Shown here: one piece after another, positions 1-12,900 of the stretch
Numbering within the stretch: position 1 is the stretch's first letter
How the letters are laid out: each line of letters begins with the position of its first letter
Assembly (NCBI GenBank): GCA_963971285.1
Contig: OZ020249.1
Location: 6,758,001-6,822,000, forward strand
Direction of reading: 5' to 3'
DNA length: 64,000 bases
DNA from: Astropecten irregularis
Taxonomy: Eukaryota; Echinodermata; Asteroidea; Paxillosida; Astropectinidae
Program-made: the position numbers and the translations under genes
The notes under the pieces: generated by a model
Seen by the model: the letters and a program-made list of their open reading frames with translations, nothing else
Databases searched by the model: none
What the model was told of the DNA's origin: nothing

Positions 1-47
1 ACCACCATGGTTTGAAATTAGTCTGTATCCTACAAACATGTTTCCAT

Positions 48-455
48 TAGGCTTGGGCGATTCCAAATTTGGATTTGGAATCGCGATTCCACTTTGTTGA
101 GAAATCAATTCTGTGAATTGATCGATTTTGAGTTTCGATTCCAAAATGCGTTGAGCCATTCTTGGGTTGTTGGATCGTTGAACCAACTGAAACAATTCTG
201 ACATTCTTCAACGAAATAAAGCCTGGCTGATTTTTATGTATTGAAGAACTTAACCGTGTGCGGCACTGTGTGTGTTTTGTCTGCAAAACCACAAATAGTG
301 CTGCTTCCATATGAACTTCGCACGTTACCTCCCGAAGTTTGCCATTATTTCAATGTTATTTTTGTCAGCGAAAATTGGAATCGGTTCTGAGTGGAATCGC
401 GATTCCAGCCTGGAATCGGAATTGATTCTGACAATGCTGGAATTGCCCAAGCCTA
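48..455. repeat. hAT-like non-autonomous element, 408 bp
   Basis: The ends are inverted: TAGGCTTGGGCGATTCC on the left and GGAATTGCCCAAGCCTA on the right. The flanks GTTTCCAT (40-47) and GTTTCAAT (456-463) look like an 8-bp target duplication with one mismatch, which fits hAT transposons. The interior repeats GGAATCG-type words and has no credible coding capacity. It lies in an intron of the ARID1 gene. Confidence 0.7.
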
Positions 456-1149
456 GTTTCAATCATTATGATGAAAGTTAAAATAAGTAACAAGTCATGG
501 TCACTGACTCTGCACACATTCATAGCTATAAAACGAATTTGGTTGACGATGTCAGAATTCAAGCAAAAGATGTTTCAAGATGAAACAAAAAAATGATGGC
601 AGAAACTTTCTTATCAGTAAGCATTGAAATATGCAAATATGCATGCATCAGCACAACAAATTGGTGTCCTTGCCAGACATGCATCTAAAACTAATGTAAA
701 ATGACAATGAATGTCTTACTACAGGGCAACTGATTTTCTGTTTCAAAAATGTATGATAGCCGGCAGTGAGATCTATAATGAAAAACCTGTTTGGTTATCA
801 TGATCATGTACTTGTCATAAAAAGTTCATCCCAACAATTTGAATCTCAATGAATTTTGATTCATCAATGCACACTGTACGCCATGGAAGAATCCTTCCGC
901 AAACACTGTTTGCAATTTGCAGATTGCACAAATCGGACCTGCTTTCAAACCTTAATTTGATTTTACTTCGGCAATTTCATAATTTTCATTCACACCAGTC
1001 TATTTTTATTTTTTCTTGATTGTGATTTTTGTGCAGAAAATCATTGGCCCTACAAATACGAGGAATGAAATCAATAAATCAATCAAATGTCTTCATAAAT
1101 ATGAATGTAATAAAAATAATAATCATGTTTGAAAATGTTTGTATGATCT
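456..1149. other. ARID1 intron sequence, nothing recognised
   Basis: This is AT-rich intron sequence. No exon with flanking splice sites, RNA gene or transposon end was seen. Short open frames here show no coding character. Confidence 0.5.
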
Positions 1150-1497
1150 TTAAAGGCAATATCATACTTTGGTTTTCATTAAAGAAATACAGATTCATGG
1201 GCAAACATTTCAAGACAGAGACAGTAACAGTCCACATCAGTGAAAATTTCAGTCCCATACGTTACCCACTTTTGGAGAAAAAAAAAACAGTGAAAACAGC
1301 CAAACAGCTTTTTGATCTTTTAAAAGATCAAAAAGATTTTTGGTCGTTGTTTTACTAATTTCTGGATAAATACACCATTTCAGGCAGAAAAATTTTAACA
1401 GTATGTTTCTTCCACCGCCATCTTCATACCATGTAAGTACGTAAATCTGTGAACATTTCTGTTTTGGTTTCTTACCAAAGTATGATACTACCTTTAA
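1150..1497. repeat. TTAA-flanked MITE (family A), copy 1
   Basis: This is a member of a family of about 350 bp found many times in the window. The ends are AAGGCAATATCATACTTTGG and CCAAAGTATGATACTACCTT, flanked on both sides by TTAA, as in piggyBac-type targets. The centre is a palindrome (TTTTGATCTTTTAAAAGATC). Other copies lie near 4427, 16946, 37894, 39487, 40229 and 54113, with partial copies elsewhere. Short open frames inside it are repeat sequence. Confidence 0.75.
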
Positions 1498-2163
1498 ATG
1501 CACATTTAAATGTAAAACAAATTGTACGAATGTATTAAGTTTTGAAAATTGATGGGTTTTAATGCTTATGGGCTGGTGTGTACACCTGTGTAATTTGTTT
1601 GGCCTTTAAAGTAATGACATTTTTGAATAGCTGTAAATGAAAAGCAATTTCTTGGGCCGGTGCAGGTCTTTATAATCCTTGTTGCTGCCATTGAGTTGAA
1701 ATTGGAATTAATCCATGATTCAATTTTCCTTTGGAAAGCAATCAAGATAAATGACCTGAGTAAAACACCCCCAGAGTGAGGGGGAAAAAAAACCTTCCTC
1801 GGAATGACTAGTAATTTATTTTTAAATGTTTAAAACCAATTTTGTAATCTTCTTACATCCTGTTATAAAGTGGCATCTATCTATAAATATGAATATTAGA
1901 ATCATCTAATAATTAGATGATGTTTTTATGCACAGTAGATTACTGGGCTATATTTACATGTTTGTATGATCAAGAGAAGACTTTTTAAATGCATTATTCA
2001 TGACTGTCTTTAAATCAAAATGTGCATGACAGACCCATGTGGTACCATGTGACTTTCATGTGTACAAGTACAGTAAATGGAATAGTACTGCATTTTGATT
2101 GGACAGAGCTTTTTGATAATGAACTACATACACCAATCAGAAACTGCAAAATGATGCAGGGTA
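1498..2163. other. ARID1 intron sequence, nothing recognised
   Basis: AT-rich non-coding sequence. No splice-flanked exon or structured element was seen. Confidence 0.45.
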
Positions 2164-2171
2164 CACGCACC

Positions 2172-2663
2172 CATAGATATATAAAAAAAACTAGATGACG
2201 CATTGGCTGCTCGTGGATGCGGCGGCGCCATTTTAGTAGGGAGGGTGTTTCAAATCCGTTTTTTATGGAACGCCGTAGCTATCTTCTTTAGATTGTTTGC
2301 TTTGGTAATTCCATCATTCAATTTTTGCCAAATTGAATGATGGAATTTGCGAAAAGAATGACAGAATGACAAACTGAATGATGGAATTGGCAACCGAAAT
2401 TACAAAATGGCAAAAAATTATGAAATTGGCGAATTAAAATGATGGAATTACCGACAAACAATCTAAGCCACCGAATACACATGTAGCTACGGCGTTCCAT
2501 CATGTTTCTTGGTGCACCCCGTAACGCGTAACGGCGCGGCTTGCGTGGTTTGTTATTAGCGCGTGAGCGTAGTGGGGAGTAAACATGGGTTTCGTCATGA
2601 GGCATGCAACCCCCATTCGTTAATACACGGGTGCGACATCTAGTTTTGTTTTATATATCTATG
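2172..2663. repeat. Foldback element (family B) with 8-bp target duplication
   Basis: The ends are CATAGATATATAAAA on the left and TTTTATATATCTATG on the right, followed inward by CTAGATG/CATCTAG. The 8-bp direct repeat CACGCACC flanks it at 2164-2171 and 2664-2671. Inside is a second inverted repeat (ATGGAACGCCGTAGCTA near 2264 and its complement near 2490) and several ATTGAATGATGGAATT palindromic words. A relative lies at 55105. The target length suggests hAT-type mobilisation. Confidence 0.7.
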
Positions 2664-2971
2664 CACGCACCCTGCATTGCGCCAGCCATCTTAACTTGAC
2701 TGATTCTTCATCATTTTGTCACTCATGCTGATATTGATCTATACATGTATGTAGTCCAAAATCTACAATAAAAAGGTGATTTAAGTGTAACCTTTCAACA
2801 AATGCAGCCTAATCTGTTGGAATTTTATTGGAAAAAGCACACAATGAACCAGAAATCTTCAGTCACAGATCTACATTGTACCCATAAGTATAAAGTTATA
2901 TAGAAATAAAGAAAACAGTTAAACCAATGTAATGCAGTGCATCGTGGTAACAAAATATCAAAGGTCTGCAT

Positions 2972-4135
2972 TAGGCTTGGGCGGTATTCAATTTTCAAGT
3001 AGTCGGTATACCGTGAGAAAAATACCGCGGTATTCGGTATTACCGTGGACTATTTTGGACAGGGCTATTACGTCATCAAAAAAGTCGCGCATGACTGTAA
3101 ATAAACAGGATCGTGGTTCCAAGTATTATGAATTTCCGACCGGTGTATTTCCCTCTGATTGTGTCAATTTGTTCCGTCAAAAATAAAGACTTACTTTTTG
3201 ATGTTTCTTAGCCAGTATTTCCTTATATATTCCAAGGGTTTCTAGTGTATATTTTGTGACAGTTGTCTCTTGTTCTTTATGGTAGTAGTTCATGTTGTAG
3301 GGGCTATATACTTCGTTTGTCGTTTTTGCCAAATCACCGCGTGCAGCATCGTAAACATGATAAAATTTCCCATCGAATAATGCACACACAACTCACACCG
3401 ATCTCTTGCACACAATAATTGGTACCCGTCAGCCACGTGTAGTGCACTAACTAAGTGACAATACAGGAAATGTTACCAGCGCCTCTCCCTCTCCTTGGGC
3501 CATACCATTAGCTATACAAGGGGTGCTGACTGCTAAGCTACAAACACGTGTTGTGTTTTTATCTCAAACATGTGTAAATATGGCTTTACGTTGCTTATAG
3601 TAGAAGGGTCTGACATTGTTTCAATCCCTACGGGATCTTTTGCCAAAGCTACTTCTAAATCTTTGTTTTGTATCTGAATTTACAAAAGAACGATTCCCTG
3701 CATTTTCGGTAATGGTAGTGCCTAGTAGTGATCGTGTTTATGGTCAGCACCAAAGATAGTAAAAGTTCTGTACTGTCTCAGAATGGGAAACCACAGTCGG
3801 GAAAACATCGAGAGAGGCCCAACAGAATGATTGGCAAGTCTGGCTGTTAAAAGTATCATGTGTCACAACACATTTAGTTCACCAGTACGTCTTATAAATA
3901 TCCAGATAAGAATGTTGCCCTTGTAATTTTGTCTTTCTGTTCACGATCGGCACTATGTATAGTGGCAATGACTAAAAATGTTTGTGGTCACACAAGATTG
4001 GATTGATGATCGCGGTATCGGAACTGAAAACCGAGTTGGTCGGTATTTCGGTATTTTGAAAACAACACTCGGTATTGCTCGGTATTAAAAAAATACCGTA
4101 ACTACTCGGTATTACCGTGAAACCGCCCAAGCCTA
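2972..4135. repeat. hAT-like non-autonomous element, 1.16 kb
   Basis: Terminal inverted repeats run TAGGCTTGGGCGGT to ACCGCCCAAGCCTA. Perfect 8-bp duplications GTCTGCAT lie at 2964-2971 and 4136-4143. Both ends are rich in CGGTATTACCG-like words. No transposase frame was found, so it is non-autonomous. The tips match those of the element at 48-455, while the interior differs. Confidence 0.8.
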
Positions 4136-4355
4136 GTCTGCATGGACATTTGTAATTTAAACAATTGTCCTCAGTTTCATTGTATACGAGGGAAAATATA
4201 CACAAGGAAAAACTTAAAATCAAGCGAAAGATTAAAACATATGCTCCGACTTCCTGTGGCAGACATATCACTTTCAAAGAATGCTCTCAAAGTAATTATG
4301 TGACTTGTTTTAATTTATGAAAGAAGGATTCTATTTTTACCATAAAATGAGGCTT

Positions 4356-4995
4356 TAAAGGGACTATCATACTTTGGTACCATAACAAACTAGAAATCTT
4401 CACAGTCAAAGATTTACCCATAAGTATTAAAGGTAGTATCATACTTTGGTTTTTGTCAAAGAAGTACAGATTCATCGGCAAAAATATCAAGGAAGATACA
4501 GTAACAGTCATCTGTGAAAATTTCAGTCCCATACGGTGCCCACTTTTTGAGAAAACAGTGAAATACGGCCACAGTATTTTTTTTAAAGTCTTTTCTCTTT
4601 TATTTTTGATCTTTAAAAGATCAAAAATAATTTTGGTCCCTGGCTTTACTCTTTTCTGGATAAATACACCATTTCAGGCAGAAACATTTTAATGGTATGT
4701 TTCTTGCATCACCATCTTTATACCCTGTAAGTTATAGGTAAATCTGAGAAGATTTCGGTTTGGGTATGCTACCAAAGTATGATACTATCTAATAAAGAAA
4801 AGAGTAAAACCGGTGACCCAAAACAATTTTTGATCTTTAAAAGATAAAAATAACAGTACAAAAGATTTTTAAAATAATGTGGCCGTTTTTCTTTGTTTTG
4901 TCACAAAGGGGGCACCGTATGAGACTGGAAATTTCTCAGATGACTATATATTTCTTTGACAAACCCAAAGTATGATGTTACCTTTAATGCGCCAA
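4356..4995. repeat. Nested MITE family A copies
   Basis: An almost complete family A element (about 4427-4792, with TTAA at 4427-4430 and the centre ATCTTTAAAAGATC) sits between two further pieces of the same family (about 4356-4426 and 4793-4995, the latter in opposite orientation). The arrangement looks like insertion of one copy into or beside another. Confidence 0.6.
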
Positions 4996-5803
4996 TTACA
5001 TCTTTAACTGGTTTGAGAAGCTAGTTAGACTAAACAATACATGGCCAAACAAGGAATGAACTAACAGGATGGATTTATGAGCACGCTGAGTGATAGTCAG
5101 AATACTGATGAAAGACACCTTGTACACAGGGTACTAGTGTACATGTACAATCTGTACATTACATGTGCATATGTATACATGAACATTGTAGTAAAATTAC
5201 ATAGTCTATACTGTATAGGTACGTACCTACATGTACACACATCATACATGTACACACATCATACATGTACATGTACATATATTTAAATACTCTCTTGTTT
5301 CAATTTTATTTGAGAATGCTGAAGCCTTTCATCATTAAATAAGACAAAAAGCTAGTTTTTATTAAAGAACACAACCTTCAAATAAAAAAGGAAAATTGTG
5401 AACAAATGCTGTTTCTCAAATTGATTTTCAAATGTGGTCAATTCAATTGCTTTTGCTTAGGGGATAGACCAATGACATGCAATGTATCTTAATAACCTAT
5501 GACCTGCGTACTGCCTAGACCCATAGCAAATACATGTACATGAAGCTATAACCCATAAACCATGTGAAAGCATTGCTTTTTTATGTTGTTCATGTTATGC
5601 AAACACAGAATGAGACCGAGCAATGTTCCCCAAAAACCAGTCCATTTGGAAAATATACCGCATCAAGATCTTGCAAGCCAATGTTAGCATGATTTTAGAA
5701 GTATGTGCAGTGTGAATCTGAAAAAACTAGTGGAAGAAATGCTTGGTTGTTAGTATAAAAGTATTCAATGTGTTCATGTATCTGGCAAGCATTGCTGCTA
5801 TAC
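4996..5803. other. ARID1 intron with ATGTAC simple repeat
   Basis: The only structure seen is a short tandem tract at about 5229-5282 made of ACATGTAC/ACACATCAT units. The rest is AT-rich intron leading to the 5' splice site of ARID1 exon 3. Confidence 0.5.
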
Positions 5804-6001
5804 CTGAGACGATGACTGCGAGTTACTCCAACTCTGTGACTGTGTTGACTGCAGTTGGTTGCTGTATGATGACATGTCATCTTCTTCTTGTGGATGCGGC
5901 TGTTGCTGCCATGACGATGCATGCTGTTGCCATGACTGCTGCCATGGCTGCTGTTGATTGTACTCCATGCCCTGTCCTTGCTGACCATATTGTGAGGGCA
6001 T
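5804..6001 (-). CDS. ARID1: ARID1 exon 3
   Basis: A 66-codon phase-0 exon. The acceptor on the minus strand is TATAAACAG before ATGCCC, and the donor is CAG followed by GTATAG. The peptide is Gln/Ser-rich (MPSQYGQQGQ, YNQQQPWQQSW), as in the low-complexity N-terminal half of ARID1/Osa subunits of SWI/SNF (BAF). It joins in frame to exon 2. The methionine at its start is internal, not an initiator. Later exons, including the ARID DNA-binding domain, were not found between here and position 1 and should lie outside the window. Confidence 0.75.
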
Positions 6002-6173
6002 CTGTTTATATTCAAGTAACAGTCACATCTACCATTAGTCCTTTTCTATCTTTAAATACAGTTAACAGACCTGGCATTGGTTTCTTCAAGGGAAAAGGTC
6101 ACCTACATGTATGTAAAAGTTGAACATCCAGATGTCCACAGGAACATCTGAAGGGGTCATAAAGCCAAGACCA

Positions 6174-6417
6174 GGGGCCAATTTCATAGAGATGCTTAGC
6201 ACAAAACAATTGCCTAGCACAAAAATGCCCTGCCCAATAAAACAAACCACCATTGAAAATTTGATTTGATATTCTTGGTCAGCCTAACAACAGCCAAATA
6301 ACATTTTGCAAGTGATACACAACATGTGGACATTTGGTTGTTAATCCTGCTTTTATTAAGGCAGAAATGTCATGCTTAGCGATTTTTTGTGCTAAGCAGC
6401 TTTATGAAATTGGCCCC
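6174..6417. repeat. Short inverted-repeat element with GGGGCCAATTTCAT ends
   Basis: The left end GGGGCCAATTTCATAGAG and the right end CTTTATGAAATTGGCCCC are inverted copies. Just inside lie TTAGCACAAAA and its complement. Related ends (GGGGYYRATTTCA) occur at about 47244, 52587 and 61591, which defines a family. Confidence 0.65.
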
Positions 6418-7107
6418 AGGGCAGCAGAGACCTTGGTATATGGCCTCTTGGCTTTCGTTGAATTCCAGGTCCATTTAAACTTCTCAGCTAATATTGGCAT
6501 TTTCATTTTGCAATGTTCCTTTCAAATATTTTTCATCTACTTTTCATCACATTCGACCTATAAATGTCACTGTACCTCTAATGTTTAGGATAAAGTCCGC
6601 ATGAAGAAAATGTAAAACAGGAGAAAAAAATATTAAACCTTTGCACTTTGGTACATTCCTAACCATCCACGTGGATGCATAGTTACTGCCTATGTTTGTA
6701 CAGTATACACCTGTTAACTTTTAATACTGAAATTGAATTGAAAAGTGTCATGTGGGGCCAATGTCATACACCTACAAAGCACATGAAATTTCTAAGCATG
6801 GTACGTAACTGTATAATTTCAAAATGTGTTGTACTCGAGTAGCCTATATGTACGCATTGTGTTTTTCTAGACACTCTGAAAATACACAGTACTGCAGCTT
6901 ATCATAAAGAAGTCCTAATATATGTTTCACCATGAAGAGACGTATTTTGGATAGCTACATGTATGCACCACAAAATTTCATATTATTTTTGTTTTGTGCC
7001 TGCTTCATAGCGCGATAACTTTCCATGCTACATCAATTTGTGGAGCAACAACCATTTATGTTACATTACTTTGTTGTATAGCGACTGCCGACAGGCTAAT
7101 GATATCT

Positions 7108-7401
7108 AGGCCTTTTCACACTATCACCTTTGCGAGTCGTGTTGAAACCAACCCGGATCCGCCCCGGTTCAGCCCGGCATGTTTTTTTTAACCAGATCGC
7201 TGAGATGCAATGTTCACACTACGTTTTTGGTGAACTGGTTCATATGACACACATCAAGGTGAAAAATACAGTTTGGAACTTGGGTCGCTACCAGGGTTGA
7301 TTTCGATCCGGTAATTCTCAAGTGTAAAAAAAGGTTGACAAAAAATCTCGGGGTTCAATTTGGTTCCATCCCTGAGATTTTGGATAGTGTGAAAAGCCCT
7401 T
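7108..7401. repeat. Inverted-repeat element with AGGCCTTTTCACACTA ends
   Basis: The left tip AGGCCTTTTCACACTA is mirrored by TAGTGTGAAAAGCCCTT on the right. The interior has CAACCCGGATCCG and similar words. A related copy begins near 49308 inside the SMARCAD1 gene. Confidence 0.6.
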
Positions 7402-7768
7402 AAATGTACCATGTCAATTTTTGAGTATGTAATAACTACAGTATATTTATACACAAAAACATTTCAAGTGATTCTGGGATCATGTCTGGAATTCTAATAA
7501 GACTGACTGGTTACCTGGCCTTTACTCTTTCTTTCTGACAACTTTTGATCCAATGAGACTGAATCATGCTTAGAGTTAGGAGGGCCTGATGCGTTTCCAT
7601 CTTAGCAATATCTTTCTCAAAGGCTTTGCGAACGATCTTGCTAGGATCGAAAGTACGTATCAGGCCCTCCTAACTCCAACCACTTCAGGTCATTATTTTG
7701 GCTGATGAGCAGTTTGCAGCAGTTTGTTACTTGAAGAGATTGAATCATAATACACAAATACATTGAAT

Positions 7769-8006
7769 GTATGTGGATCGGTTTGCGGAAACACCATGTA
7801 AGAATCGTTCGTACTTTCGCACCTCTATTTCGTTCGCACTTCTCGTAAGGTCTCAATGTTTCGACTAGTCTGCTCTAGTCCTCATCAGGAGACAAACTAG
7901 AGCAGACTAGTCAAAACGTTGAGACCTTGCGAGAAGTGCGAACGAAATAGAAGTGCGAAAGTACGAACAAATCTTACATGGTGTTTCCGCAAACCGATCC
8001 ACATAC
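7769..8006. repeat. Long hairpin element with CTGATGA/GAAA core (family C)
   Basis: Two arms of about 115 bases are nearly perfect inverted copies, from GTATGTGGATCGGTTTGCGG to its complement at the right end. The arms meet near 7885. The minus strand of the left arm contains CTGATGAGGACTAG, then CTAGTCGAAAC. Single-arm copies lie at about 8907-9027 (minus) and 43187-43300 (plus). Nearby GTTAGGAGGGCCTGATGCG words (7577, 7651, 8388 complement) recur at 57783 beside a similar hairpin. Confidence 0.7.
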
Positions 8007-8646
8007 ATTGAATGTGATAAAACCATACACGCATTGTTTCTAAGGACACCTGTAAACAAACATTTAATGAGACGAGTGATCAAGGCAGAATCGAGTTGTG
8101 TAGTAACCTGGGTATAATATGTCAGACTCAATAAACACAACAGAATTATGACATGCTGGTGGACAGTCACACTCTACTATGGATAAACATTGATCACAAG
8201 TTGACTCATTTCTTAATCAATCATTTTGACATTTTCAACAAACGGATGCACAAACTCTGTGCATTACATGGCAATACATTTGTTCACTGTAAGAATTGTC
8301 ACACACGCACAGGGTGTACTTTGGATTGTTACATACAATACAAAGATAACGAGGGAATAAATAAAGATCCTGCTAGGGATCGGAACGCATCAGGCTCTCC
8401 TAACTCCAAGGGAATAAATACATAGGAATCAACTGAGATGCGTATCGTGGCAGTACCCATGTTGTTTCCAAGCTTAAACATAGTTCTTCCAGCAGGAAGA
8501 GTGGGAGGTTTGGTTGATGCTAGTGTTAAGTTATTTTGAACTCACCCATAATTCTGTTGAAAGAACATTAATTCCCCGGCAAAATATACATTCACAACTG
8601 TATGACATTACAAACATGAATGATACCAGTTTTCAGTTTGACCTAC

Positions 8647-8874
8647 CTGTTGGGGAAACTGAGCAGTGTTTGCAGTCATATTGGTTACACCACCTCCTTG
8701 ATTCTGTGCGTTATGGGACCTGGATGCAGCCATGTGACTAGCAGGGTACATTGGTTGAGACATTCCAGGATACTGCCTACTACCAAGCTGACTCTGTGGC
8801 TGCTGCTGGTAGCCAACTCCTGGGAAAGGACGTTTTAGTACAGGATTGGGACCACCATCTGCTCCACCTCCCAT
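8647..8874 (-). CDS. ARID1: ARID1 exon 2
   Basis: A 76-codon phase-0 exon. The acceptor is TTTATGTAG before ATGGGA, and the donor is CAACAG followed by GTAGGT. The peptide starts MGGGADGGPNPVLKRPF and continues with Gln, Pro, Met and Ser-rich sequence (YQQQPQSQLG, QYPGMSQPMYP). This is the style of the disordered N-terminal region of BAF250 proteins. It splices in frame from exon 1 (...RNQ) and into exon 3. Confidence 0.8.
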
Positions 8875-8906
8875 CTACATAAACAAACAAACAAAGATTT
8901 AATGGT

Positions 8907-9027
8907 AATGGTTTTCGGAAACATCATGTAAATATTGTTCGTACTTTCGCACTTCTATATCGTTCGCACTTCTTGCAATTAGGTCTCAATGTTTCGACTA
9001 GTCTACTCTAGTCCTCATCAGGAGACC
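8907..9027 (-). repeat. Single-arm copy of family C hairpin element
   Basis: The sequence matches one arm of the hairpin at 7769-8006: GTTTCCGAAAACC, GTGCGAAAGTACGAAC, and CTGATGAGGACTAGAG with CTAGTCGAAAC on the minus strand. The second arm is missing. Confidence 0.65.
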
Positions 9028-9840
9028 AAAGATTTAATGCCAGAAAACCACAGAATATGTTGAAATCAATAGAAAAACAATTTAGACGTAATAAATTAAA
9101 GCGAAAGCAGAAAATATATTTGCACTGAGATACATATTCCCCATAAAAGACACATCGAATTTATGATGATATTCAGGTAAAATACAGCTTATGGTACATG
9201 CATGCACACCAAGTAAAAGGTCTTTTTGGAATGAGGTGTTTTAAACCAAACCACGGAGTGACATCGATAATACAGGAGGGTTAGGATCTTAAGATTTATG
9301 CAGAAATTTCAGGAAATAACAACCTTCTTTACTCACTAGTACCAGCTATTTAGTATTATAACTTGAGTAATTCACAAGCGAAACTCCCACAATTCATTTA
9401 CCATGACTATTAAACAGAGGTTAGTGAAAGCAAAACAAGGAAGTAACTGTTCAAAATAAAACCAGAGACACCTTTTTACCTCAGAGTTGCTGTAAACATT
9501 GCATTAGGCCTATACGAAAGTCTACAAGTTAATTTTTTGGACATATATGATTGGACATAATATAAACAGATGACACATGTGCTTGGAAGGTGCCAGTAGA
9601 GCGGAGGAATTACAATAGTCATTGCATGTGCATGCAAAGCCTGAATTAACTGCAAGAACATTGTTAACATACTGAGTGCACATTAAGAACTCCTTAACTC
9701 TTTCATCAAATGATCTTGCAAGCTACATGGTTGTTTTCCTTCATAATGAAACTACATGAACATGAACATGCATTTAAGACAGATTATGGAGTCCATTTGA
9801 AAAAAGAAGCTTTCAGAACCTATTGACTATTGGGGACACC
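9028..9840. other. ARID1 intron sequence, nothing recognised
   Basis: AT-rich intron 1 sequence. No splice-flanked exon, repeat ends or RNA gene were seen. Confidence 0.45.
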
Positions 9841-9847
9841 AGCGATG

Positions 9848-9925
9848 TAGGTCTGGATGGCTCAGTTGGTAGAGCGCCTGTACGGTATTCAGGAGGTCGC
9901 CACTTTGAATCCTGCTCCAATCCAA
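9848..9925 (+). repeat. tRNA-derived sequence (SINE head or tRNA pseudogene)
   Basis: A box A-like stretch (TGGCTCAGTTGGTAGAGCGC) and a box B-like stretch (CTTTGAATCCTG) are about 45 bases apart, as in tRNA genes. The acceptor arms do not pair, so this is not a working tRNA. It is more likely a SINE head or pseudogene. Confidence 0.55.
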
Positions 9926-9929
9926 TTTT

Positions 9930-12900
9930 TCTTTGTTCACTTTTCAATGAAAAGTCTTTAATTAGCAAATGCTCCCTTCTAATTCTATGCAGTCAATTAT
10001 TACAATCAGAATTGAGTTCAATCTCAGCTGCATGTTCATGTAGTTAAAACAATCATCAGAATGGTTTCAATCATAACATGCATGAATACATGTACTAAAT
10101 GCTACTGTGCAACAACAGGTGTAGACCTTGACTCACCAGACAAATCAATACTAGGAATACTCTTACATCACACAGCCCAGACTCATGTGAAAACCGCACA
10201 GGTAATTATCTCCTCTCAATAATAACAGTCACTGAGAGGGATATTCCATTTCACAGCTGACAATGGGAAACCCCCTTCATTAGCATAATAATGATAAGTA
10301 GCATGAACTACAAGGGCTATCCCAACATCATCATCAACTGTGTTTACTCAAGCAGTCACATTGCCAGCTAGCTGCAACTCAAAACCTGAAGCTAGTGTAA
10401 AAAAAAATCATCTGGGGCACTGTTCTATAAATAGCCTGGACTATTATCTCCTAACACAGACCAGCACAATGGGGGAAAGCCTGAATTATTTAATGCCTGA
10501 GTGTAAACAGTAAATCTGTGTGGAGTATACATGATTTGACTGAGGTTGGGTTGTGGGGCAATCCCCTTGTGGCTGACCTCTACAGTGACTCAGACCAGGT
10601 GGCATTCACATTCCAAACATTCCAATCAACCACATGGCCTTCATTCATAGATTTCCCCTCAAAAACATCATCAGTAAAAATATGATGCGCCAATGGTGTT
10701 TATGTATCACAGTGTAATCATGTGTCTACTGACATGTATGTGACTATGATATTTGAACACATGCACACAATTCTACACTATTCAGGTACTATTGCAGTGG
10801 GTGTATATATTTGTGTAATGAAATTGTGTTATAATGTGCCATGTACCTGACACATTATAATAAACAACCGAATTAATGGCCAATGTGTCTCCATCCAGAA
10901 TTTGAATGAAATTTTCGATCCGAGCTGGATCTTTGTAAAAGGCTGGGAAAAAAAACCAGCAGAATGGAAATGTCAGGCTCTCTAACAAAATAACTCTAAG
11001 GCTTGATGCATACACTGCACATTGCATTTCAGGTCATTATTCTGGTGGATGGGCAGTTTGCAGTGAATTGTCCACTTCAATTAACAAAACTAATGCTTTT
11101 TTTTCTTTGAACAGTTGAGCAACAAAACGACAAAATACGCTGAATTGCCTCATAATATGCCCGACCTAACAGAGCAAATAATGGAAAAAAAACACGGACA
11201 AGGGGAACTTAAAGACGTCTTGAATCCACATGCAGATTTGACTGTGTACTGACTTTTTAACTCTTGGAATGATATGCCTTCTACTCATGAAACAAACAAA
11301 CAAACAAGGCCATGCCCTGTTAAAGACACATGAAATAACCATCCATTTGTGGAAGGCTTTGTCCTGTGTTGTTTATAGTTCTTGACTCGGGCAGTAGGAC
11401 CCTATACTGATGAATATGATGTGCATTGTATCTGTATTATTTAGGTAATTTAACCTTCATGATGAAACATCTTGCGAGTATCCAAACATTAATTGGAAAA
11501 TATTACACTTGTCATGGCATCAATGAAAGTTAACAGACTTGATCCCAAAGCTATCATATTATCACATCAGCTTGTTATTTACTTATGTTGCATGGAATAG
11601 CCTATCTAGTTCGTTGTGAAAGATGAAATTTTATTGTCAAAAAAGGAGTAAAAACCACTGTAAGCAACGGCAAAACATTATGGTGACCATAAATCCTACG
11701 TGATCAATTAAAGTCATTATTTTCAGCAATATCCTATACATATACACAAACGATGTCAATAACATAAACTGCAACAATGCTTGGGAGTTGTCATGAAGCA
11801 TGATGTGAATGTGTTGCAACACTAGACAGTTCAAAATTTCAAATACTCATCATTCATGCAGTCAAATGCCAGTAAAATATTGTTTCAAGCCACAGCCTGA
11901 TACATGTAAGCTGCCGAATTATTTGGCTGACATAGCCTATGTACTACAGTGTATGTACTCATGTTCACTGGTAATTCATATTTTACTTTTATAATTTTTG
12001 CAGCAGGGAACAGTTTGGCAACATTTCCAAAAACCCTCATAACTGCCCTAGATGTTTATGAATCTGAAATTTATTAAAATGCTTGGAGTGATCGAAACGT
12101 CAGGCCCTCCTTACTCCAAGCAAGGGCTTCCTCCACTATAGGTCAAAGGGTAACTCATATAAACACAATCCAATGAACCGTACATACATTACAGTTGCTC
12201 TCTTCACTATTTCACCATCGTTTCACCTCGAAGATGGTGGTGTAATCTTGTCTTTAAATTATGTGAATATTTACTCTCATACTGTACTTTTGACTTGTTT
12301 CTAAACTTGTTGCACAAAGCAGTCAGGAACAACACTGTATGACGATGTTAAGATTATGTACAAATGATGCACATTACGTGTATGTCAATGGCTTGTGCAT
12401 ATCACTGGTTCCAGAAATCAACCAATACACAATACGAATTCAGAATGAAGTACAAATGACATAAACATGGCTACTTCGCAGGTTGGGGTACCCGGTAATT
12501 GCGTAACAACCGGTTGAAATTGTTTGTGCATGTGCCGCAGCAACATTTATGTAGTGAGTACAAGTGTTTACATACTGCAAGGAAAGAAAGTAATCATTCT
12601 CCACTACAGTATAGTGCAGGGAGTTTTTGGCACACAACAAAATGGCACTAATTTAGAAGGGGTGCAAACACATTAATTTCACTGAATTTTTATTCTTCTG
12701 CATCTTGTTTCCAAAAGCTTTTCATGAGCAGCATTTCCCTTCTTATCGATCCTATGACTGATTAAGAATGCGTACTTATAACCTGTTTGGGTCAGCATGC
12801 ATGCAGTGTGCCCTAAACAAAGAAAAACACTGGAAACACTATGGTTTATGTTAGCTAAGGATACATTTCTAGTAAATTGAAATGTAGCGTTCCTAAGCAT

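Noticed and set aside
5743..6123. Plus-strand frame of 126 residues
   Set aside because: It is the antisense shadow of ARID1 exon 3.
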